Source: an uncultured Clostridia bacterium
GTDB taxonomy: Bacteria > Bacillota > Clostridia > Oscillospirales > CAG-272
Assembly: GCA_947586625.1 (NCBI GenBank)
Contig: CANPXS010000003.1
Span: forward strand, 1 to 58,591
Reading direction: 5' to 3'
DNA length: 58,591 bases
Part shown: positions 48,034 through 57,071 of the stretch, piece after piece
Layout: every line of letters begins with the position of its first letter
Numbering within the stretch: position 1 is the first letter of the stretch
Notes under the pieces: generated by a model
Databases searched by the model: none
Told to the model about the DNA's origin: nothing
The model's input: the letters and a program-made list of their open reading frames with translations, nothing else
Translations under genes and position numbers: made by a program

Positions 48034-49457
48034 TCGTAATCCTCCTCCTCGTCGTCCTCCTGATACTCGGACGAGCCCGAGCCGCCGGCAAATATTGTCG
48101 ATACTGCTACGCCGTTTTTGATGTCCTCGATCGCCTGATTGTGCTCGGCGAGCGTTTCCGAAAAGACTGACAGTCCGTCGTTGTTTGCGACAAAATAGAA
48201 GTAGTCGGTGGCGCGCGGATATATCGCGTACGTGATCGCCGCCGTGCCGGGATTGCATATCGGACCGGGCGGCAGACCGCGGTACTTGTACGTGTTGTAT
48301 GGCGAGTCGTATTCGGTGCCGGTGAGCGTGTCGGGGCGTTCGCCCATATCGTTGAACATCGCGTACATTATAGTCGCGTCAGATTCAAGATACGGGTACG
48401 AGGCGCTGTTTTTGAGCCTGTTGTCAAATACGGACGAGACGAGCGGGAATTCTGCCTGCCCGCCGGCTTCCGCTTCGACCATCGACGCGAGTATCATCGC
48501 CTGATCGACCGTCATGCCTTTAGAATGGACGTAGTCACGGAATTCATCGGTGAATTTGACCTCGAAATTGTCGAGCAGCTTCGATATCGCCATGACCTCG
48601 CTCGAATCGGTGAAAAAGTAGTAGGTGTCTGGGAAGAGGTAGCCGTCGAGACGGTAATATCTGTCCTCGGACCAGCCGTTTTCCTCGAGCTCGTCGATAA
48701 ACCAGTAGTTGAAATCGTCGCTCCAATCGTAGTTGTTTATAGCTTCGACGAATCCCTCCTCGGTGCCTATCCCGTTTTCAACGAAAAGGTCTATTATCTC
48801 CTTTGTCGTCATGCCTTCGGGAATAGTGATAGAGATCTGCTCGACGTCGTGCGTCGGCTTGAACGCGTCGATGAACTGACCGTAATTGAGCGTCTTTGAA
48901 AGCGAATAGTCGCCCGCGACGAAAACGCCGTAGTCGGGATCGTTCTCGTTTTCGGTGAACTGCGCGTACAGCTTGAATATTTTCGGGTACGATATGAGCC
49001 CGTTTTCATAGAGCAGATCGGCAATATCGTTGAGCGTCGCCGCCTCGGGCACCGTCACGTCGACGACCTCGTCGTCCTTGACGAGAGCGAATACGTCGTT
49101 GCCTATCGGTATGACGACAAATAGCGCGAGCGCCACGCCGACGACGATAATAAACATGAGGTATACAATGCCCTTTATCGTGCCGACGATAGCGCCTGTC
49201 ACGCCGTTTACGTGGCGGTTTATATCCTTTTCTTCGCTTTCGTCGGACTCGTCGGCGTCGTCGTCGGGAACGTCGCCGTTTATGGACGCCGATCTGTATT
49301 TGTCGTTAACGTCAGCGTCGGCGACCGCGCCGACGGACGATTTTATCGTATCGCCCGAGTCAGCGCTTTTTTCGGATGCGCGGACTGCGGGACGTATCTT
49401 GACTGTATGAGCTTCGCGCGGTACGGTTCCGCGTTCATCGCCGCTATTATCATGCAT
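48030..49457 (-). CDS. mltG: Endolytic murein transglycosylase MltG
   Basis: ITIPEGMTTKEIIDLFVENGIG; LDGYLFPDTYYF; ILASMVEAEAG; SVFDNRL; YNTYKYRGLPPGPICNPG. Confidence 0.95.
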   Translation of the reverse strand: MHDNSGDERGTVPREAHTVKIRPAVRASEKSADSGDTIKSSVGAVADADVNDKYRSASINGDVPDDDADESDESEEKDINRHVNGVTGAIVGTIKGIVYLMFIIVVGVALALFVVIPIGNDVFALVKDDEVVDVTVPEAATLNDIADLLYENGLISYPKIFKLYAQFTENENDPDYGVFVAGDYSLSKTLNYGQFIDAFKPTHDVEQISITIPEGMTTKEIIDLFVENGIGTEEGFVEAINNYDWSDDFNYWFIDELEENGWSEDRYYRLDGYLFPDTYYFFTDSSEVMAISKLLDNFEVKFTDEFRDYVHSKGMTVDQAMILASMVEAEAGGQAEFPLVSSVFDNRLKNSASYPYLESDATIMYAMFNDMGERPDTLTGTEYDSPYNTYKYRGLPPGPICNPGTAAITYAIYPRATDYFYFVANNDGLSVFSETLAEHNQAIEDIKNGVAVSTIFAGGSGSSEYQEDDEEEDYE

Positions 49458-49483
49458 GAAAGAACGACTCCTTTCTCCCGCCG

Positions 49484-50383
49484 TCACAGAAGAACGGCGA
49501 GTATGTATATGAGCAGACATGCGGCAAACGGTATCGTCATGACGGCATAGACTGCCGGCGTGCGCTTTTCCTTCGGTCGCACATACGAGCTGTCAGCATT
49601 ATAGACGCCGTAGCTTTTATAAAGTCTGCCTGCCTCGCCGAACAGAAGCGCGAACGAAAGTATCGTCAGCGCGGTCACGAGAAATGAAAAAATAACTATG
49701 TTGCGAGGCTGAAGTATGCTGTTCCAGATGTAATCCTCAAAAAACAGAGTGAAGATGTTGTTCGCAGTGTGTACGACCATCGAGGCGAGCACCGAACGGC
49801 ACGCGTAGACCGTCATCGCGAGTATTACGCCCGAGATAAAATAAACGGGAATGAGCGTCAAGTCGAAGTGCAGCATCGTGAAAAGAACGGAACTGAGTAC
49901 GACCGCCGCCGCGACGCCGCAGTCCTCATATTCGGCGAGCATGATGCCGCGGAACACGAGCTCCTCCGTTATTGCGGGGAACAGAGCGAACGAAAGGCAC
50001 GCGAAAATGACCGAATCGCCGTATCCGGCGCTCGGCGTGAAAACGTGATAGATAAGTCCCGTTTCAGGCGTATAGTGAAGCGCCGAATTTATCCACAGCT
50101 TGATCGTACACGTTGAAAGTATGAGCGTTATCGTTGAAATAAGAATGAACGGTATGCTCCCCGGTTCGAAAAGTCTGAACCGTATCGTGCTCGAATATCC
50201 GCCGCCGCGCAACCTGCAGAAGAACAGCGCCGGCATCGCGAATATGAGAAGCTCAAAAATAATGACGGTCAGATACGGGTTCGTGCCGCCGAGCTTCGAC
50301 GTGTCGACGAGTTCCGAGCCGAGCAGAAGCAGAAATATGACTGCGCACAGCGTCGGCGCTGCGTTAACGGACCGTATTTTCAA
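49484..50383 (-). CDS. CPBP family intramembrane protease
   Basis: FALFPAITEELVFRGIMLAEYE; SVLFTMLHFDL; VVHTANNIFTLF. Confidence 0.88.
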   Translation of the reverse strand: MKIRSVNAAPTLCAVIFLLLLGSELVDTSKLGGTNPYLTVIIFELLIFAMPALFFCRLRGGGYSSTIRFRLFEPGSIPFILISTITLILSTCTIKLWINSALHYTPETGLIYHVFTPSAGYGDSVIFACLSFALFPAITEELVFRGIMLAEYEDCGVAAAVVLSSVLFTMLHFDLTLIPVYFISGVILAMTVYACRSVLASMVVHTANNIFTLFFEDYIWNSILQPRNIVIFSFLVTALTILSFALLFGEAGRLYKSYGVYNADSSYVRPKEKRTPAVYAVMTIPFAACLLIYILAVLL

Positions 50384-50972
50384 GCGTGGGACGCACTCCT
50401 TTTTCCGTTATGAGAAGTCCGGCTCTGATGTCGTAGCGTCCGTGCGGCAGCGACGGGACGACGAAGTCGGAGAATATGACGCCGACGACGGAGCCCTTGT
50501 AGGCGTTGAAGAATCTGTCGTAGTAGCCGCCGCCGTAGCCGAGGCGGTAGCCGTACTTGTCGAACGCTATCGCGGGCGCGAACGCGAGCGAGCCGCGCGT
50601 GTCGTCGCTCGGGTCATAGAGCGGTGCGTCCTCGCGGGGCTCGAGCAGTCCGAAGCTGCCGGGCTCGAGCTCGTCGAGGGAGTTCACGATGTGATACGTC
50701 ATGTACGCGAACGAATCCTCGGGCTTATGACATCGCGGGAACGCGACCGATTTGCCCGCGTCCCACGCCGCTTTCGCGATCGGCGTCACGTCGACCTCGA
50801 CCTTTTTCGGTGCGTAGAGAAGTATCGTCTGCGACAGACGGAAGCCGGAGAGCGCGACCGCGCGCTCGCATATGGCGCGGCTCATCTCGTCGCGCTTTTC
50901 CTGCGGTATGGCTTCGCGTGCCGCGATGTACTTTTCGCGCAGCTCGGCCTTCTGTGCCTTCATGTAATTCAT
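50364..50972 (-). CDS. 5-formyltetrahydrofolate cyclo-ligase
   Basis: KAELREKYIAAREAIPQEKRDEMSRAI; AFDKYGYRLGYGGGYYDRFF. Confidence 0.95.
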   Translation of the reverse strand: MNYMKAQKAELREKYIAAREAIPQEKRDEMSRAICERAVALSGFRLSQTILLYAPKKVEVDVTPIAKAAWDAGKSVAFPRCHKPEDSFAYMTYHIVNSLDELEPGSFGLLEPREDAPLYDPSDDTRGSLAFAPAIAFDKYGYRLGYGGGYYDRFFNAYKGSVVGVIFSDFVVPSLPHGRYDIRAGLLITEKGVRPTLENTVR

Positions 50973-51006
50973 ATATTGTCCTTTCCTTTCGAAGCCTGTA
51001 AGTCGT

Positions 51007-51633
51007 TTACGCGCGGTATCCGTCCCGCGCGCGGTCGACGGTGTCGTCAGATGCGATTATTTTCAACAGAACAGGTAAGCAACGGTATCCGTCGCGCGCG
51101 CGGTCAACGGTTTCGTCGGCCTTATCTTTACCGAGTATAGACGCGACGAGAGCGTGCCCGAAATCGAGGGTGAAGCCCGCCGCCTTCGCGGTCACTATTT
51201 TGCCGTCGACGACGACCGGCGCGTTCTCCACGACTGCGCCTTTGAGTTCACCCGTATACGCGGAGAACGATACGGCGCGGCGTCCCGCCAAAAGTCCGAG
51301 ACTGCCGAATATCGACGGTGCCGCGCATATCGCGCCGATAACGGCGCCCTTTTCATACGCCGCCAAAACGGCGCGTCTGACGTCGGCTGACGCTGAGAGA
51401 TTGTCGGTCCCGGGCTGCCCGCCGGGAAGAACGACCGCCTCCATGTCGTCGATCCTGACATCATCAATTCCGATGTCGGCGGTGACGGGTATGCCGTGCG
51501 AGCCGGTCACGACGCGTCCGCCGCCGCTGCCTACGGCGACGGTCAGAACAGACAGCCCCGCGCGGCGCATTATATCGACGGGAGTTATCGCCTCTATCTC
51601 CTCAAATCCGTTTGCGAGAAATACGTATACCAT
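51007..51633 (-). CDS. DJ-1/PfpI family protein with repeated C-terminal motif
   Basis: MVYVFLANGFEEIEAITPVDIMRRAG; AVVLPGGQPGTDNLS; VIGAICAAPSIFG. Confidence 0.93.
   Translation of the reverse strand: MVYVFLANGFEEIEAITPVDIMRRAGLSVLTVAVGSGGGRVVTGSHGIPVTADIGIDDVRIDDMEAVVLPGGQPGTDNLSASADVRRAVLAAYEKGAVIGAICAAPSIFGSLGLLAGRRAVSFSAYTGELKGAVVENAPVVVDGKIVTAKAAGFTLDFGHALVASILGKDKADETVDRARDGYRCLPVLLKIIASDDTVDRARDGYRA
51015..51117. repeat. Two direct copies of an approx. 34-bp sequence, offset 69 bp (in frame)
   Basis: ggtatccgtcccgcgcgcggtcgacggtgtcgtc (51015-51048) and ggtatccgtcgcgcgcgcggtcaacggtttcgtc (51084-51117). Confidence 0.9.
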
Positions 51634-51635
51634 GA

Positions 51636-52298
51636 CTACACCTCTATGTTGAGTACGCCGCATACGGCGCGCTTGATTTCATTGAATATTTCGTCCTTCG
51701 GGCGCATCGCACAGCCGCGCGTGGCCTGCACCGTCCGCCAGCCGAACGTCTCGCTCGCATATCTGCCCGCTTCATGGCATCGCGCCATGAAGTCCGCGTC
51801 GCGCTCGTGTACGTCGCGCTCGCGTCCGCGCGACTCTATCATCGCGCGCGACAGCTCGGGCGTTATCTCAAGATAAACGACGAGGTCGGGGCGGGGAAGT
51901 ATCAGCTTCGAAAACTCGAAGTCGCAGAGCCAATCGGCAAAATCGCGCCACGACCCGCGCGGGAGCTTGGAAAGCTGATGTATCAGATTCGCCGTCGTGT
52001 ATCTGTCCGCCAAAACGACCGTGTCGGGGTCGTTATAGTCGGCGCGCCAGTCGGTGACGTATGAGACGTACCTGTCGGCGGCGAAGAACATCGATGCCGC
52101 GTAAGCGTTCGTGTCGTCGGCGTTCCCGAGCGCGCCCGAGAGATACATGCGGACGAGAACGGAGCTGTCATTTTCATAGACGGGAAATTTCAGCTTGCGC
52201 ACGCGGACGCCGCGACCTTCGAGATATGACGCGAGCATCTCGTACTGCGTGCTTTTGCCCGAGCCGTCGAGCCCGTCTATGGCGATAAGTCTGCCCAC
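51636..52298 (-). CDS. tmk: Thymidylate kinase (GTG start)
   Basis: GRLIAIDGLDGSGKSTQYEMLASYLEGRGVRV; DRYTTANLIHQ; SD GGAGG upstream of GTG. Confidence 0.92.
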   Translation of the reverse strand: MGRLIAIDGLDGSGKSTQYEMLASYLEGRGVRVRKLKFPVYENDSSVLVRMYLSGALGNADDTNAYAASMFFAADRYVSYVTDWRADYNDPDTVVLADRYTTANLIHQLSKLPRGSWRDFADWLCDFEFSKLILPRPDLVVYLEITPELSRAMIESRGRERDVHERDADFMARCHEAGRYASETFGWRTVQATRGCAMRPKDEIFNEIKRAVCGVLNIEV

Positions 52299-52303
52299 GA
52301 CCG

Positions 52304-52648
52304 TCACCTCCGATCGCGTTTCTGCTTCTGTATGTCGTAATGCTTGACTATCTTCGATACGACATACACGGCGGTTACGGCGACGATGAGCACGCCGAGC
52401 CATATCAGTATGACAAGACCGCCGAACGCCGGACCCTTTATCATCGTTGCGGCTATGAGCGACGCCAATATAACGAATATGACGCACGACATCAGCGCGG
52501 ACGCGCGCTTTTTTTTGCGCTCCATCCGTTTCAGCTCGTCGTCGGTCAGCGCCGGCTCGTCGCCGAATCTGTACCCGCATTCGGAGCAATTCTGTGCGTT
52601 CGGCGGGTTTATTGTATGACAAACGGGACAATTTTTATACTTTTCCAT
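52304..52648 (-). CDS. Zinc-ribbon membrane protein of unknown function
   Basis: CPVCHTINPPNAQNCSECGYRFG plus two hydrophobic segments. Confidence 0.75.
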   Translation of the reverse strand: MEKYKNCPVCHTINPPNAQNCSECGYRFGDEPALTDDELKRMERKKKRASALMSCVIFVILASLIAATMIKGPAFGGLVILIWLGVLIVAVTAVYVVSKIVKHYDIQKQKRDRR

Positions 52649-52678
52649 AATATTCTGCCTTCATGATCGTCGTATCAT

Positions 52679-55540
52679 TCAGTCGAGCTCGCCGCGCAGA
52701 ACGATCTCCTGGAACTGCTGGCGCGATATGAGCACCTCGCGCGGACGCGGACCGTCGGGCGGTCCGACGTATCCGAGCGTTTCCATGCGATCGATGAGCT
52801 TGGCGGCTCGCCCGTACCCGAGCGAGAGCCTGCGCTGTATGAGAGACGTCGATATCTTGCCGGAGTCGACGGCGAGCTCGAGCGCCTGACGCAGCATCGG
52901 ATCGTCGAACGTCTCCCCGCCGCCCGATTCGTCGTCGGAGGACGCGGCGGCTCCGCGTCCTTTCTTGCCTGCACCGCACTGACGCGCAGCTTCTTCGATG
53001 CCCTCGATGGCGTCCTCGTCGTAGTGAGGCACAGGACACGAGCCCTTGAGGAAGTCGGTGACGACTTCCACCTCGCTGTCGCTGACGAAAGCGCCCTGCA
53101 CGCGCTGCGGCTTCATCGAGCCTATCGGCGCATAGAGCATATCGCCGCGTCCGAGCAGCTTTTCTGCGCCGCCCGTGCCGAGTATCGTGCGGCTGTCGAC
53201 CTGCTGCGCGACCGTGAGCGCGATGCGGGACGGAAAGTTGGCTTTGATAAGTCCCGTCACGACGTCGACGGAGGGACGTTGCGTACCGATTATGACGTGG
53301 ACGCCCGCCGCGCGCCCCTTCTGCGCTATGCGGCATATGGACGTCTCGACGTCGTCGGGAGCCGTCATCATAAGATCGGCAAGCTCGTCGATGATTATGA
53401 CGAGATACGGCATGAACTGCTTTTCGGGATCGTTTTCGGTGACCTTGTTGTAGCTGTCGATGTTTCGCACGCCGACGTCGCGTATCATCTCGTACCGCTT
53501 TTCCATCTCACCGACTGCCCATGAAAGCGTTCCCGCAGCTTTTTTCGCGTCGCACACGACGGGAACGTGCAGATGCGGTATGCCGTCGTAGGGTACGAAT
53601 TCGACCTGCTTCGGGTCGATCATGATAAGTCGCACCTGATCGGGACGCGCGCGGTAGAGAATGCTCATGATTATGCAGTTGATGCAGACCGATTTACCGC
53701 CGCCAGTCGTACCGGCTATGAGAAGATGGGGCATTTTGGCGATGTCGCAGTAGACGGGAGCACCGGCGACGTCGCAGCCGAGCGCGGCGGTAAGAAGACT
53801 CTTTGCGTTCGCGAATTGGTCTGTTTCAAGAAGCTGACGGAGCGAAACAGTCTCGCGCACTCTGTTAGGCACCTCGACGCCGACGGCGGCCTTGCCCGGT
53901 ATCGGCGCTTCGATTCGAACGCTCTGTGCGGCGAGATTAAGCGCGATGTCGTCGGACAGATTCGCTATCGCGGACACGCGCGTGCCCGTTTCGGGCGTCA
54001 GCTCATAGCGGGTGATAGTCGGACCGTGCGCGACGTCGGATATCTTTGTTTTGACCTTGAAGCTGCGGAGAGTGTCGACGAGACGCTGCGCCGTCTGCCG
54101 CAGCTCCTCAAGATCGGCGGATGTCGCCGCTGCAGGCGGCGTCAATAATGAAATAGGTGGGAACTCATAGACCTTTACAGGCTCGTCCGGCTCATCCGGG
54201 ACCGGCGCGATACCGTCGGGCTCCGATATCGACTCGACCATCGCCTCGATATCATCGTCGTCGTAGCCGGGATCGTCGTCAAGACCTCCGCTTACCTCGG
54301 AGACTGCGTTCGGGTCGATGCTCGAGATAGCGCTTCGCAGAAGCGCGTCGAGTTCGTCGTCGCTCACGTCATTATTATCGCCGTTGGCGGACGCATTCGT
54401 GTCCGTATCACAAGTACTTTCACTGCCGATATTGAGTATATCGGAAATATCGTCACCGCCGCCCTCGCCGCTCTCGGTCACGTCCGCGGGCGCGACAGGC
54501 TCCGGCGATATGACGCGGCGCACCTTTGCAGTCGATTTCGCCTCCGACGGCGTATCTACCTTTGCACTGTTATCCTGCGTCTCGCCGCCGTTTGCTTCAA
54601 ACGACTGCTCGCCGTAGCGTTCGCGCGTGCGGCGCATGACCTCGTCGAATATCTTTTTATCTATCTCGTCGCGCTCGTCGGCGCTGTCGGCTGTATCTTC
54701 GTCCGTCTCGCGCACGTCCTGCGACATGTCGACGTCTGTGTTGAATTTCTTTGCGCCGCGTCCTTTTTTCGATACCTTGATATCGGACTTGTCCACCATC
54801 GCGGGCGGTATATCGGACGGGTCGACGTGCATAGTCTCGGCGGCCGCCTCCGCTTCCTCGAGCAGACGCTCGCGCTGACGCGCGTCATATTCCGCGATGC
54901 GCTCGCGCCTGTCGGCGCGCTTATCCCTCATCCTTTGACGCAGCATCGAAAATACGACGGCGGGCGTCAGTCCGAACAGCAAGAGACATAGAACGAACAG
55001 TATCGCGGCGATAATAATTATTGATATTATCCGTCCGAAGCATGTGATGAATACGGAACCCAAAAGCCCGCCGACAACGCCGCCGCTCGTGTTGGCAACG
55101 CCGCTGTCATAGAGAGCCTTCACAGAAAAATCGGCTTTGCCGGACAGAAGTATATGCATGAGCGTTGCGAAGAGCAGCCATATCGCAAACGAGCACCAGA
55201 AGCGCCATCCGACGCGGCGCGGATCATCGTCATCGTGCCAGAACACGCCGAGCAGAATGAGTATCACCGGCGTCGCGTACGCGGATACGGACAAAAGACC
55301 GAACATCGCGCCGCGCAGAAAATGGACGACGACGCCCTCGTCGGGCAGTACGAGTATCAGAAGCGACAGAAGCGCGCATACGTAGAATACGAACGGCAGT
55401 ATCTGACGCCACACGCCTGACGGCGGCGCGCTTTTTGCTTTGTTTGTCTTTACCCTCGACGTAGTTGACGGCGTTTTCTTTTTCGACGTGCCTTTTGCCG
55501 ATGTTTTCTTCGCGCCGCCTGTGCTTTTTCCGGATGCCAT
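52679..55540 (-). CDS. ftsK: FtsK/SpoIIIE DNA translocase
   Basis: N-terminal TM cluster; MPHLLIAGTTGGGKSVCINCIIMSILY; LVIIIDELADLMM; HVIIGTQRPSVDVVTGLIKANFPSRIAL; gamma domain. Confidence 0.96.
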   Translation of the reverse strand: MASGKSTGGAKKTSAKGTSKKKTPSTTSRVKTNKAKSAPPSGVWRQILPFVFYVCALLSLLILVLPDEGVVVHFLRGAMFGLLSVSAYATPVILILLGVFWHDDDDPRRVGWRFWCSFAIWLLFATLMHILLSGKADFSVKALYDSGVANTSGGVVGGLLGSVFITCFGRIISIIIIAAILFVLCLLLFGLTPAVVFSMLRQRMRDKRADRRERIAEYDARQRERLLEEAEAAAETMHVDPSDIPPAMVDKSDIKVSKKGRGAKKFNTDVDMSQDVRETDEDTADSADERDEIDKKIFDEVMRRTRERYGEQSFEANGGETQDNSAKVDTPSEAKSTAKVRRVISPEPVAPADVTESGEGGGDDISDILNIGSESTCDTDTNASANGDNNDVSDDELDALLRSAISSIDPNAVSEVSGGLDDDPGYDDDDIEAMVESISEPDGIAPVPDEPDEPVKVYEFPPISLLTPPAAATSADLEELRQTAQRLVDTLRSFKVKTKISDVAHGPTITRYELTPETGTRVSAIANLSDDIALNLAAQSVRIEAPIPGKAAVGVEVPNRVRETVSLRQLLETDQFANAKSLLTAALGCDVAGAPVYCDIAKMPHLLIAGTTGGGKSVCINCIIMSILYRARPDQVRLIMIDPKQVEFVPYDGIPHLHVPVVCDAKKAAGTLSWAVGEMEKRYEMIRDVGVRNIDSYNKVTENDPEKQFMPYLVIIIDELADLMMTAPDDVETSICRIAQKGRAAGVHVIIGTQRPSVDVVTGLIKANFPSRIALTVAQQVDSRTILGTGGAEKLLGRGDMLYAPIGSMKPQRVQGAFVSDSEVEVVTDFLKGSCPVPHYDEDAIEGIEEAARQCGAGKKGRGAAASSDDESGGGETFDDPMLRQALELAVDSGKISTSLIQRRLSLGYGRAAKLIDRMETLGYVGPPDGPRPREVLISRQQFQEIVLRGELD

Positions 55541-55656
55541 TTATGTAAAACCTGCTTATACCTGAAATAAATTTAATGCGGGAAAGAACGGCGAAATAAA
55601 CGGCCGCTATTCGTCCCGAGTATATCATAACAGATTTTGAGTCAAAATACAAGTAC

Positions 55657-56100
55657 ATGAAAGACAATATTGAGGATATTATTTTTATGAAGAGTTTATA
55701 TGACGGACGAAGCATCGGCATATCGGCAGCGGTATATACCGCGGGCGCGGGATTTCTTGCCGGGGTGTGCAACGGCATGATAGGCTGCGGAGGCGGCGTG
55801 ATCATCGTGTATGCGCTGTCGCGCCTCTACGAAAACGACCCCGAGCGAACGTCCCGCGACGTGTTCGCGTCCGCGGTGGCGGCGATACTGCCTATGTCGC
55901 TTGTGTCAACGCTTTTATATACGGCGTCGGGCGTCGCCGACTCCGGTGCGGTGAAATATATAGTTCCGGCGGTGACGGGCGGCATCGTCGGCGCGTACTT
56001 TCTCGATAAAATAAATCAGACTTTTCTGCGGCGGCTGTTCGGACTGCTCGTCATGTGGGCGGGAGTATCGCTGATACTGCGCCGCGCAGGGATAATGTGA
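55657..56100 (+). CDS. TauE/SafE family permease, half-size
   Basis: GFLAGVCNGMIGCGGGVIIVYAL...AVTGGIVGAYFLDKINQTFLRRLFGLLVMWAGVSLI. Confidence 0.8.
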   Translation: MKDNIEDIIFMKSLYDGRSIGISAAVYTAGAGFLAGVCNGMIGCGGGVIIVYALSRLYENDPERTSRDVFASAVAAILPMSLVSTLLYTASGVADSGAVKYIVPAVTGGIVGAYFLDKINQTFLRRLFGLLVMWAGVSLILRRAGIM

Positions 56101-56462
56101 TGAGCATAATAGAGATACTGACAGCGTTTCTGTGCGCGGCGCTCTCGGGTATGGGGGTCGGCGGCGGGGGACTTTTGCTCATTTACATCGCGATGTTTAC
56201 CGATACGCCGCAGAAGGAGGCGCAGCTCTATAATCTCATTTTCTTTATGTGCGCGTCAGCGTCCGCGCTTTTGCTGCACGTAAAAAAGCGCCGACTCGAC
56301 CTTCGTGTCATATCGCTGCTCGCCTTGTCCGGCGTGCCGGGAGCCGTTGTCGGCAGCGTCATACTGCGCGGACTCGGCGACGGCGCCGTAGGCACGATAC
56401 TCGGCGGATTTCTGTTTCTTTCGGGCGCCGCGTCGCTTTTTTCACGCGAAAAGCAAAAATAA
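56100..56462 (+). CDS. TauE/SafE family permease, second half-size protein
   Basis: LCAALSGMGVGGGGLLLIYIAMFTDTPQKEAQLYNLIFF...GVPGAVVGSVILRGLGDGAVGTILGGFLFLSG; TGATG overlap with preceding gene. Confidence 0.8.
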   Translation: MSIIEILTAFLCAALSGMGVGGGGLLLIYIAMFTDTPQKEAQLYNLIFFMCASASALLLHVKKRRLDLRVISLLALSGVPGAVVGSVILRGLGDGAVGTILGGFLFLSGAASLFSREKQK

Positions 56463-56497
56463 ATTTGTTTCGCGAGCGCATTTTGTGCAATCGCATA

Positions 56498-56526
56498 TTT
56501 ACAACGCGAGTTTTTCGTGATATAAT
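56498..56526 (+). promoter_or_regulatory. rpsO promoter (TTTACA-17-TATAAT)
   Basis: tttaca 56498-56503, tataat 56521-56526. Confidence 0.75.
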
Positions 56527-56611
56527 GCTTTCAGCGCTCGGCACGGGACGCGGGGAAGTTTTCACCGTCCGCATCCTGAGTCGTGACGCAATATGAAAAT
56601 GAGGTGAAAAA

Positions 56612-56881
56612 ATGGCACTCACAAAAGAAGGCAAGCAGGAGATCATCGAAAAGTACGCTATCCACGAAGGCGACACGGGCAGCCCCGAGGTCCAGATAGC
56701 GATCCTTACCGAGCGTATCAATCAGCTCACCGAGCACCTGAAGAACAACAAGAAGGACCACCACAGCCGCAGAGGTCTGCTCAAGATGGTCGGACACCGT
56801 CGCAATCTGCTCGGCTATCTCCAGAAGGTCGACATCGAGCGTTACCGTGCGATCGTTGACAAGCTCGGCATCAGAAAGTAA
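56612..56881 (+). CDS. rpsO: 30S ribosomal protein S15
   Basis: [72 protein letters not shown]. Confidence 0.98.
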   Translation: MALTKEGKQEIIEKYAIHEGDTGSPEVQIAILTERINQLTEHLKNNKKDHHSRRGLLKMVGHRRNLLGYLQKVDIERYRAIVDKLGIRK

Positions 56882-56906
56882 TCCAGCAGCCGAAGAAAAA
56901 CAAAAA

Positions 56907-56938
56907 CGGTATGCCGCGTCTGTCGGCGCGGCATACCG
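56907..56938 (+). promoter_or_regulatory. 12-bp perfect inverted repeat downstream of rpsO, no U-tract
   Basis: cggtatgccgcg-tctgtcgg-cgcggcataccg. Confidence 0.8.
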
Positions 56939-56964
56939 ACCTGGACGGGCGCTTTTCGGAATAG

Positions 56965-57020
56965 CATTTACAAACGTGCGCACGGCACACATGCGCAAAG
57001 AGTGCGCGCGTTTGTAAGTG
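56965..57020 (+). promoter_or_regulatory. 19-bp helix in the rpsO-pnp intergenic region / pnp leader
   Basis: catttacaaacgtgcgcac (56965-56983) pairs with gtgcgcgcgtttgtaagtg (57002-57020), 17 Watson-Crick and 2 G-U pairs, 18-nt loop. Confidence 0.85.
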
Positions 57021-57071
57021 TTAGTCCGTGAAGACGCCCCCGAAAAACAAATAGGGAGGATTCAAGCACAG

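Noticed and set aside
48034-48258. N-terminal extension of the esterase ORF upstream of 48033
   Set aside because: Lies inside mltG coding sequence; ATGA overlap gives the natural start at 48033.
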